From Hydrogenophilaceae bacterium (GTDB taxonomy: Bacteria > Pseudomonadota > Gammaproteobacteria > Burkholderiales > Thiobacillaceae), in the NCBI GenBank assembly GCA_024709485.1, contig JANJWO010000074.1, forward strand, positions 41,385 to 105,384: a DNA stretch of 64,000 nt. The letters are read 5' to 3'. This document shows positions 39,526 to 46,963 of this stretch, piece by piece (position 1 is the stretch's first letter; every line of letters begins with the position of its first letter). Below the pieces are notes generated by a model. The model saw only the letters and a program-made list of their open reading frames with translations. It ran no database searches and had not been told where the DNA came from. The translations under genes were made by a program, and so were the position numbers.

Positions 39526-41175
39526 CTATTTCTCGTGGCCCCTGGAGGCCACCAGGCGCGGGCGTGACTTGTTCTGGCCGGCGCTGGTTTCTTCCTGCTG
39601 GGGGGCGATGGGGGTAGGTGTGATGTCGCCGTACAGTTCGTCTTCGGCGGCCACTTCGGCGGCGATGTCGTCAGGGTCTTCGCCGCGCTCCAGGATCAGC
39701 CGGCGGCGGCTGGTCAGTTTCAAGCGCAGATTGATTTCGTTGGCTTGCGCTTCCTTGACCGGATCGATGCCGGCCCAACGACGCGGCTGCCAGGTAGCAG
39801 CGGCGCGGTATTCTTCAATCCGGCTGGTCTTGAGGCCTGAAGCGCGCAGCACCAGGTAGGGCAGCGCGGCGTCGAATACCTGCTTATGCAACCAGTTGCG
39901 CAGACGGTTCTGGGTTTTTTTGAAGTGCTCGCGCTCGCCCAGGATGCCGACGCGTGCGCTGCTGTAGTTGACGGCTTCAAGGTCGTTGCCGGCGGTGACG
40001 TAGCTGACGCCGCGCGCAGCCGACCAGCCTCGGATCTGCGACTTGACGTAATCGTTGGCGTCTATATTGGGCCACTGCGACTCGAAGTTCTGGAACTGCG
40101 TGCCGTGCGGCAGGGTGTCGAACTGTCCCGGCACGATGGTGTTGAATTTTTCTGCAGAGGCCTGGATAGCCTGAATCTCATCAGGCGTAAGCACCTTGCC
40201 GGCGACCTTGGCGGCTTCCAGCACCTCGGACACAACGGTATCGGCGAACCCGGGCGGCGCTTCGCCGCTGGGCGTGTAGAAGAAGCCCTGGCGCTTGGCG
40301 GCGTTGCTGCTGGCAACGGCGGCGGCCTCTTCAAAATCGTGCAACAGCCACAGACGCCGCGCGCCGACGGTCAGCCAGGGGATGCCGCGCATCTGTCCGA
40401 CTTCCTCGACGATGTAGGAATGGCGGATCTCACTGGCCGGTACACGCACGTGGCGACCGACGGTGATGTACTGGCTGGGAATGTCGCCGGACTTGGCCAT
40501 CTGCAGCCAAAAGGCGACCGGCTTGCCGGCATCGTCGATTTCCTTGCCCATGCGGATACGGCGACCGCCCCAGGTGCGGTTGAGTGTGACGTCCAGCAAC
40601 GTGGGGTCGAGCATCTGGATCTGGAAGCCCATGGGGCCGGATCCGGGTAGCAGACGAAAGAGCAACTCTCCTCGCCGCGCCAGGGTATTGAGCGCGAGGA
40701 CTTCGACCTCGTCCCAGGTCAGGCCGGAAACATCCACTTCGCCTTCGCAGAATTTCCCCCAGCCAGCTTCGAGCAACGCGTTGGCTTCCATGTCCTTTGT
40801 CGAATTGCTGTCTTTGGCGCGCGAGGGCAACGTGAGCTGCATTTGCAGCCGGATGCCGCTGGGACCCAGCACGTTGTCTTCGAGCGCGACCAGATAGGAC
40901 TTGGCCCACTCGTTGTTGCGGGCCAGTCCGGCGGCACGGGTCCACAGCGTGGGCAGCTGGCGCGAGAGCGCATCGTTGATGTGCACTTCGGTGGTGGACC
41001 AGGACTCGGTATAGGGCGTGGTCTCCGCCGTCTCGAAGTTGCGCGAGGCCTCGCGCAGGCTGGCGATCATGGTCTGGTGCACGCGCGCGGTGGCATTGCG
41101 CACGGCGCCGTCCAGCCATTCAGCTCGTTGGGCTGGCGTTTCACGTGGAGCAAAAATGCGGTCGAGGAATTTCAT
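39526..41175 (-). CDS. Portal protein (lambda gpB family)
   Basis: MKFLDRIFAPRETPAQRAEW...WTRAAGLARNNEWAKSYLVALEDNVLGPSGIRLQ... Confidence 0.88.
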   Translation of the reverse strand: MKFLDRIFAPRETPAQRAEWLDGAVRNATARVHQTMIASLREASRNFETAETTPYTESWSTTEVHINDALSRQLPTLWTRAAGLARNNEWAKSYLVALEDNVLGPSGIRLQMQLTLPSRAKDSNSTKDMEANALLEAGWGKFCEGEVDVSGLTWDEVEVLALNTLARRGELLFRLLPGSGPMGFQIQMLDPTLLDVTLNRTWGGRRIRMGKEIDDAGKPVAFWLQMAKSGDIPSQYITVGRHVRVPASEIRHSYIVEEVGQMRGIPWLTVGARRLWLLHDFEEAAAVASSNAAKRQGFFYTPSGEAPPGFADTVVSEVLEAAKVAGKVLTPDEIQAIQASAEKFNTIVPGQFDTLPHGTQFQNFESQWPNIDANDYVKSQIRGWSAARGVSYVTAGNDLEAVNYSSARVGILGEREHFKKTQNRLRNWLHKQVFDAALPYLVLRASGLKTSRIEEYRAAATWQPRRWAGIDPVKEAQANEINLRLKLTSRRRLILERGEDPDDIAAEVAAEDELYGDITPTPIAPQQEETSAGQNKSRPRLVASRGHEK

Positions 41176-41176
41176 G

Positions 41177-41746
41177 TCAGCCCCTTGCCACCACACGACC
41201 GGGCGAACCGCCGGACAACACCGCGAGCGCGGCGCGTTCCTTGCCGACCTCTGCTTCCCAGTACTCGATCTCCCCCTTGATCTCGTCCGCGCTGCGGAAT
41301 TTCATCACGCGGCCGGCAATGGTGTACTCGGCAACGTGCACGCGGCCGCTCGCCATGTAGGTGGCGTACGCAGCCTTGGCGTCGGCCAGCGCCTTCACCG
41401 CCTGGCTGCGGTTGTCGAGCGTGGCGGCGGTGACCAGGTTGGGGAGGATGGTGATCGGCTGGGATTCGAGCGTGACGCGCTCAAGCGATGCGCCACTGCC
41501 CTTCTCGGCATAAGCCACCAGCGTGGCGCTGCCCGCCGTGTAGTTGGCAGTGTCGGTGGAAGAAAGGGAAACTGTGTGCTCGGTACCCGAGCCAGCGCTG
41601 GTAATATCCTTGGCCGTGCCGCTTGCATACAGCAAGCGATATTTCAGCGACCAGCCATCGGCGGCGGAATGTTCAGGAAGCGTCCGCGTCCAGGTAACGG
41701 TGTCCCCGGCGCGGATCGCGTTCGGTTCAGCAGCGGCATAGTCCAT
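41177..41746 (-). CDS. Head-tail joining protein with gpW-like C-terminal segment
   Basis: SQAVKALADAKAAYATYMASGRVHVAEYTIAGRVMKFRSADEIKGEIEYWEAEV. Confidence 0.65.
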   Translation of the reverse strand: MDYAAAEPNAIRAGDTVTWTRTLPEHSAADGWSLKYRLLYASGTAKDITSAGSGTEHTVSLSSTDTANYTAGSATLVAYAEKGSGASLERVTLESQPITILPNLVTAATLDNRSQAVKALADAKAAYATYMASGRVHVAEYTIAGRVMKFRSADEIKGEIEYWEAEVGKERAALAVLSGGSPGRVVARG

Positions 41747-41770
41747 GGCCGGAAGCGTGGCAGTCCGGCA

Positions 41771-41799
41771 GGACAATTTGTAGGCAAGAAATTACACCC
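41771..41799 (-). repeat. 29-bp intergenic element, copy 2
   Basis: GGACAATTTGTAGGCAAGAAATT(A)CACCC, 28/29 identical to copy 1. Confidence 0.8.
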
Positions 41800-41895
41800 T
41801 GAAGATGTGAATCACGGCCAATATCCGAATGGCACCTTGGGAGGCGTCTATTTCGCGTTAGCCGCCACCAGCATCAGCCAGTGGCGGCGCACCGA

Positions 41896-42147
41896 TTATT
41901 TGCCGACGGGGCGCTTGTCGAGGCCCTTCTCGGCAAGGATTGCCATCACGTCATCAACATGCAGGCAGTCGCACATGCAGGCAATCGGATCGCTTGTGCT
42001 CGGCTCGTGCCCCTGCTGAATGTGGCCGTTGCAATAGTCATTGCCGGGCGTTGCATCTCGGAGCGTGCCAACGGCATCAATGGTGCCGCTCAACATGCCA
42101 ATGATTTTGTCGCCGTTCTTTGCCTCGCGGCCATTTCGGTAGTGCAT
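41896..42147 (-). CDS. Small hypothetical phage protein
   Basis: MHYRNGREAKNGDKIIGMLSGTIDAVGTLRDATPGNDYCNGHI. Confidence 0.5.
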   Translation of the reverse strand: MHYRNGREAKNGDKIIGMLSGTIDAVGTLRDATPGNDYCNGHIQQGHEPSTSDPIACMCDCLHVDDVMAILAEKGLDKRPVGK

Positions 42148-42187
42148 TTCAAGTTCCTTTCTTTCGTGCCGCTGTTTGGCGTGTAGC

Positions 42188-42260
42188 GGCTAACACGTCC
42201 ATCGAGAGGGACGCCCCAAAAGCTGCGCTTTTGTGTCGCCCCTCATGTCAGTCGTTGGGC
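42188..42260. repeat. attC-like site 1
   Basis: GGCTAAC-ACGTCCATCGAGAGGGACGCCCCAAAAGCTGCGCTTTTGTGTCGCCCCTCATGTCAGTC-GTTGGGC. Confidence 0.5.
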
Positions 42261-42517
42261 ACCTCAGCGGGTATCCCGTGGTATATCGGGATTGCTTCCC
42301 CTTCCACCGTCCAGGCGGACAGGTTCTGCGTCTCTTTCTCGCGCACCAATACCAACGCGGCCTGCCCCTTTGCAATGCGGTACTCCACGCTATTCCGGTC
42401 GTCATCTTTGGCCCACTCGCAAGCGGCCTCGCGCGGCCCTCCGATTGATACACTTACCGTTTTCGCGTCGGCCTCGGTTTGTCCGTATTCGGGGCACCAA
42501 GCAAAAAAGTGTCGCAT
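42248..42517 (-). CDS. Small hypothetical protein, cassette-like ORF
   Basis: MRHFFAWCPEYGQTEADAKTVSVSIGG...; RBS AGGAGAG; stop lies in the attC-like end. Confidence 0.65.
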   Translation of the reverse strand: MRHFFAWCPEYGQTEADAKTVSVSIGGPREAACEWAKDDDRNSVEYRIAKGQAALVLVREKETQNLSAWTVEGEAIPIYHGIPAEVPND

Positions 42518-42544
42518 CAGTTCTCTCCTATGGTTAAGCCGGTC

Positions 42545-42605
42545 GCCCAACCCGGCGTTCGTGCGGGACCGGCTTTCAGCCGGCCCCACAACTCATGCGT
42601 TGGGC
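42545..42605. repeat. attC-like site 2
   Basis: GCCCAAC-CCGGCGTTCGTGCGGGACCGGCTTTCAGCCGGCCCCACAACTCATGC-GTTGGGC; perfect R''/R' 7-bp inverted cores. Confidence 0.55.
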
Positions 42606-42904
42606 ACCATGCCAAAACGCTTTTCGAGCCAGTCGAGCAACAACTTCCGGCGCTTCTTCCGCAGCCTTGCGCTGGACGTTCCACCCGGCAACCGCTTGTT
42701 CTCCAGCAGGTACGCTTTCTGTGCCATGTCGATCCACGCTTCAACAAAACACAATGCAGCCCTATTGGCTATTTCGGCGGCTATCGCCATGCCGTTGAAG
42801 GATGCCACCGCCATGCCCAACACGGCGGTCAAGTTCGCGCCTTCGGCGCGGGACTGCCCGTCAGCGGCTTCGTTTGTGGTTTGTGGTGTCTCGTCGGTCA
42901 TCAC
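42593..42904 (-). CDS. Small hypothetical protein, cassette-like ORF
   Basis: MMTDETPQTTNEAADG...LLLDWLEKRFGMVPNA; stop overlaps attC-like site 2. Confidence 0.55.
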   Translation of the reverse strand: MMTDETPQTTNEAADGQSRAEGANLTAVLGMAVASFNGMAIAAEIANRAALCFVEAWIDMAQKAYLLENKRLPGGTSSARLRKKRRKLLLDWLEKRFGMVPNA

Positions 42905-42956
42905 TCTTGCTCCTGTTCGTTGTGCGGGCAGCCCCTTACCTCAGCGTTGTGCGCCT

Positions 42957-43250
42957 CTATCGGCGCGGCGCATTCCCCCGCCGACGCGCCCGGCCGGCTA
43001 GCCTATTTAACTGTTTTACCCGGCTCACCGACAAGCCGAGGATTTTGGCCAACTGGTCATTTGTTGCGTTTTCGTCGGCCTCGGCCAGCACTTCAAGATG
43101 GCTGCGTTTACGATGCTGCGCGATATACACGCGCTCACCGCCCAGCTCGCCGCGCAGGGTGCGCTCTATCCGCTCCCATGCTTCGTCCGGGCTGTCGGGC
43201 AGCTCGGCCCGGATCATCGCCAGGATCATGCGCAGGTTATCGCCGGCCAT
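42957..43250 (-). CDS. Mor-like transcriptional regulator
   Basis: AWERIERTLRGELGGERVYIAQHRKRSHLEVLAEADENATNDQLAKILGLSVSRVKQLNRL. Confidence 0.6.
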   Translation of the reverse strand: MAGDNLRMILAMIRAELPDSPDEAWERIERTLRGELGGERVYIAQHRKRSHLEVLAEADENATNDQLAKILGLSVSRVKQLNRLAGRARRRGNAPRR

Positions 43251-45417
43251 GGCGGGCGTTGCTCCGGCTGCGCAGGAGCGCGGCGAATCGGGCGGCGGCA
43301 ATGCTGGCATCAACATCTTTCTCCTCTATGGCCGGTGCAGACGTCTGCACGGCTTCGTTTTCGGGTTCGCGTGCGGGCGTTGGCGTCTCAGGCTCGGCGG
43401 CTGGCGTCTCAGGCTCGGCAGGCTTCGTCTCGCCCAACAGGTCGCGCTGCCGCAGACGCATATCGTCCAGGTCCCATTGCACGGCGCGGCGCAGGTGCAA
43501 TCGCAGGTGCCTGCTCATGTAGAGCGAGTACACGCAGCAATCGAGGCCTTCCTGCCGACGATCGGTCCGCGCCTTCCAGTAGCGCCGGCGCGGGTTGAGG
43601 CGATGCGGGATCTTCATTTCAGACAGCAGCTGCTCGAAGAAATCGGCGCGCACACCTTCATACCAGTGCATCCGGCCCGGGCCGTTGCCGGTCAGCCGCA
43701 CGCGGCCGCCCTCTTGCGCCCAGCCCAGGATCAGGTCCTTGGCCTTGGCAGTGCCGACAATGTGGATCTGCACGCCGTATCGGCTTGCCTTGGTGCTGCG
43801 GTGGTTGGGATCCACCGGCTTGGGCGGAGTCCAGATTTCTACCTTGCCCTCGCTGTCCGATGCGCCCTTGAGCGCCAACACGGGACGGTCGCTGCGGTTG
43901 TGTTTGCGCACGAATGCATAGGCCGCGTCCGAGGTCTGTCCATCCGAGCAGTCGATCCCGACGCCGGCGAGCCGCAGCCTGGCGCCACCTGCATGCGCGA
44001 CGGTCTTGCCGAGCAATTGCTCCAACTCGATCCACGCGCCCTGGTGCGCCACCACCGTCTGCCCGTACAGCTCGCCCCAGTAGACCAGCCACATCTCTTC
44101 ACCGCGACCGACTGCCCACACCTGCACAGCGATCCGGTCGTGCTGCACATCGACGCCCATCACCGGGTAAATGCCGCCCGCTGGGCAGCTCCATTCCGGG
44201 TATTTCTCGACACGCGCGGCAAGCTCCTCCTCTTCCGGCAACTCGCCCTTGTACTCCCACGGCAGACCTCGGCTGCTGTTCCAGAAGGCGACCATCTTCT
44301 CTGGCTCGCCGCGCTCCATTTCGTGAAGGGCCTTGAGGTACTTCTCGGCCAGGATCGGTACGTAGGAGCCCTCGAACACGCTCTGCAGCTCATTGAAATA
44401 GAACCCGCGATCGGGGCTGTCCGCCGTCGGCTCCCAGCCGTAGTCCGGCGCCACGCTGGCAGCGGCGCGGATGTTGGCCACACGCTCTTCGTCGGTCCAC
44501 ACGCCGCCGCAGTTCGGGCAGGCGTAGTAGGCGTCCTCCCATCTGGCGCGGCCATAGACTTCGCGCTCCGGCCACCGCGCATCGAGGTCGGTTGCGCGCA
44601 GTTCTTCGTCGGGCAGGTGCAGGCCGGGGATCTTGACGTGGTCCCAGTCCAACTCGTGGCGCTCGCCGCAGTGGTGGCACGTCACCAGGAAACGACGCTG
44701 GTCGGTGGTGCGCATTTCCTTCTCGACCTCGGACGCGCCCTTCGCCGTCGGTGTGCCGCCCACGATCTCCAAGGTGTTGCGGATGGTCTTCCCGCGCTCC
44801 CGCAGCAGCGCGATGGAGTTACCCTGCCCCTTCACGTCCTTGTTCGTGTCATCCGGCTCTTCCACGATGCGGATCTTCGCGCTGGTTGATTTCACGTCCG
44901 CCGGCGAATTCGACGCCACGAACTTGATCAGTCCGCCCGGGTAATGCTTGCGTGTGGTGCTGTTGCCCTCGCTGCGTGACTTCAGCTTGATGCGCTGGGC
45001 CAGTGCCGGGGTGGCGCGCACCATCGGCGCGAACTTCTCGGCATCGAAATCCTTGGCCGACTTCTCGCGCGGGAACATCACCACCTGGACGGCCGGCTGC
45101 CAATGCGCGTAATAGCCAAGCACCGTGCACACCACGCCAGCCGTCCAGGCGATCTGAGCCGACTTCTGGCCAACGATACGGCGCACGCTCGGGTCACCAG
45201 CCGCGGCCAGCACACCGCGCAACGCCGGAATGTTCTCGCTGGAAAACTTCCCGGCATAGTCCGGGTTCTCCTCCGCCGACAGGTAGCGGTACTTCTCTGC
45301 CCACTGCAAAGGCGTGAGCGGCGGGCGCGGACGTAGCTGCGCGAACACCCTGGCCAGCATGGCATCGAGCGCCTGCTCAGCCCAGGCGATCTGCGGGGCA
45401 TCGGCCAGTATGTTCAC
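43237..45417 (-). CDS. Terminase large subunit (lambda gpA / GpA family)
   Basis: PLTPLQWAEKYRYLSAEENPDYAGKFSSENIPALRGVL...; EEPDDTNKDVKGQG. Confidence 0.92.
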   Translation of the reverse strand: MNILADAPQIAWAEQALDAMLARVFAQLRPRPPLTPLQWAEKYRYLSAEENPDYAGKFSSENIPALRGVLAAAGDPSVRRIVGQKSAQIAWTAGVVCTVLGYYAHWQPAVQVVMFPREKSAKDFDAEKFAPMVRATPALAQRIKLKSRSEGNSTTRKHYPGGLIKFVASNSPADVKSTSAKIRIVEEPDDTNKDVKGQGNSIALLRERGKTIRNTLEIVGGTPTAKGASEVEKEMRTTDQRRFLVTCHHCGERHELDWDHVKIPGLHLPDEELRATDLDARWPEREVYGRARWEDAYYACPNCGGVWTDEERVANIRAAASVAPDYGWEPTADSPDRGFYFNELQSVFEGSYVPILAEKYLKALHEMERGEPEKMVAFWNSSRGLPWEYKGELPEEEELAARVEKYPEWSCPAGGIYPVMGVDVQHDRIAVQVWAVGRGEEMWLVYWGELYGQTVVAHQGAWIELEQLLGKTVAHAGGARLRLAGVGIDCSDGQTSDAAYAFVRKHNRSDRPVLALKGASDSEGKVEIWTPPKPVDPNHRSTKASRYGVQIHIVGTAKAKDLILGWAQEGGRVRLTGNGPGRMHWYEGVRADFFEQLLSEMKIPHRLNPRRRYWKARTDRRQEGLDCCVYSLYMSRHLRLHLRRAVQWDLDDMRLRQRDLLGETKPAEPETPAAEPETPTPAREPENEAVQTSAPAIEEKDVDASIAAARFAALLRSRSNARHGRR

Positions 45418-45887
45418 TCCGCGTCGTCCTCCTCAACCTGGTCGGCCTTGGCCCAGTCCGCGAGGGTATGCAGGAAGGCCTCGAACTCGCCCTGCAGCAT
45501 CGTCTCTCTTTCGGCCGCTTCAGCTGGCAGTTCGCGCGCCAGGCGTGGCACCACATCCAGCCACTTCGTGCGTGCCACCAGGAAGGCCGCCTTCAACTTC
45601 GGCTCCAGCATGTCGGCCGGAATCAACTGCCCGCGGCGCTCGGCGTTTTCCATCTCGATCTTGTCGGCCTGCACGCGCGCGAGACGGTCTTGCGGCTTCT
45701 CGGCCTGGACCTTCTTTACCTCCCGGTCGACCAGCCAGTTGATACAGTCCGCCGTTTCGTACTCGCTGGGTACACCGGGACGGCCGCGCTGCGCGATCGG
45801 GAACCCCTGTTCCTGCCATTCCACGATCGTCTTCGGCGCCACGCCAAAGACGTCCGCGATCTGCTCTTGGCCTACAATGCGCGCCAC
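45414..45887 (-). CDS. Terminase small subunit (Nu1-like)
   Basis: MARIVGQEQIADVFGVAPKTIVEWQEQGFPIAQRGRPGVPSEY HTH; overlaps terminase large subunit. Confidence 0.85.
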   Translation of the reverse strand: MARIVGQEQIADVFGVAPKTIVEWQEQGFPIAQRGRPGVPSEYETADCINWLVDREVKKVQAEKPQDRLARVQADKIEMENAERRGQLIPADMLEPKLKAAFLVARTKWLDVVPRLARELPAEAAERETMLQGEFEAFLHTLADWAKADQVEEDDAE

Positions 45888-46081
45888 TTACTTACCCCCT
45901 CGCATGCCTTCGAAATCCGCCAATCCAAACATCAAAACAAGGAACAGGGAGAGCAACTTACACACCTTCCTAAAGCCCAGAAAACTAGCGAATTTCCGCG
46001 GTCGTTTCGCGCCGTGTGAGGGGCGGCTGGGAAGGACCCGCGACAAGGTGAAGAGGTTGCAGAGATTAAGGTTTGCCTTGC

Positions 46082-46693
46082 TCATCTAGCCCACCCGCCC
46101 AACACAGAACGCAGCTCTCTTTTGAAGTTGGCGCCGAGCCGATTCAGCATCACCTTGCGCACCACGATGTTGATGCGCTTGGTATTGAACATCTGTGGAA
46201 TGTCGATGGTGTTCACGGCCTTGATCGGCAGCCTGCCCTTGCCTTCACGAATGAATACCGTGCGTCCCTTGTTCCCGATGAATGCACCCGGGATGATCTT
46301 CTTTCCACCGCTGCGCTTGATCTGGAAGTGCAGCTGGTTCAGCGTGCCGGCCTTCGCACGTTTCCTTGCCTGGCCCAGGGTGGTCTTGTTCTCGACGAAC
46401 GCGATGATGTTCATGGAGCGTCCCTTGGCTTTGCTGGTGGCCAGCAGTTCGGCCTGGAAGTGCAAGACCCCGCCCTTTGCGTAGGCCTTGCGCACCGCGA
46501 GGCGTTCTTTCGCCTTGGCCACCGTGAGCCTGAATTCCCGGCTTATCCCCCTGGCCATCTCAGTCTTGCCCTGGTCGATGGTTTTGTTCATCGAGCGAAC
46601 CAGCGCCTTGTCTCCGATTTCCTTGGGCAGCCGATCCATGCGGGCGGCGATGTCCGGGAAGTTTGTGCGGACGTTGATGGTGCTGTAGCTCAT
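46082..46693 (-). CDS. Prophage minor tail protein Z-like
   Basis: MSYSTINVRTNFPDIAARMDRLPKEIGDKALVRSMNKTIDQGKTEMARGISREFRLT. Confidence 0.7.
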   Translation of the reverse strand: MSYSTINVRTNFPDIAARMDRLPKEIGDKALVRSMNKTIDQGKTEMARGISREFRLTVAKAKERLAVRKAYAKGGVLHFQAELLATSKAKGRSMNIIAFVENKTTLGQARKRAKAGTLNQLHFQIKRSGGKKIIPGAFIGNKGRTVFIREGKGRLPIKAVNTIDIPQMFNTKRINIVVRKVMLNRLGANFKRELRSVLGGWAR

Positions 46694-46707
46694 GCCTGCT
46701 TTCCCGA

Positions 46708-46957
46708 GGTTGGGAAGGTTAGGAGCAGGTTGGGAAGGCCGGAAGCCGCACTGGATGGCCTTCTTCCTAACCTTCCTAACCTTCCCAACGTGAAGTGTTG
46801 TGTGCGCGCGCGTACGCGCGCGGGTGTGTACGCGTGTGTGCGTGTGCGCGCGGGTGCGCACGTGTGAGGGAAAAGGTTAGGAAGGTTAGGAAGGTTAGGA
46901 ACTCGCCTCTCTCCCAAGGCTTGCAGGGTTCCCAACCTCTGCCCAACCTTCCCAACC
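46708..46957. repeat. Iteron array (12 x 9 bp GGTTRGGAA / TTCCYAACC) flanking an alternating Pu-Py tract; candidate replication origin
   Basis: Triads at 46708-46736(+), 46764-46790(-), 46875-46901(+), 46929-46957(-); (TG/CG)n at about 46799-46866. Confidence 0.7.
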
Positions 46958-46963
46958 TCGGGG

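Noticed and set aside
45888-46085. 65-aa ORF tightly fitted between terminase small subunit and the Z-like gene
   Set aside because: Overlaps at both ends look neat but the sequence has no recognisable features; not supported enough to call.
46694-46861. N-terminal extension MRTRAHTHTRVHTRARTRAH... of the minor tail Z-like ORF
   Set aside because: Translation of the alternating purine-pyrimidine tract and iterons; gene most likely starts at 46693 (MSYSTINVR).
46799-46957. Possible CRISPR array (short repeats)
   Set aside because: Repeat unit is 9 bp, contiguous and in alternating orientation, with no unique spacers; no cas genes in the window.
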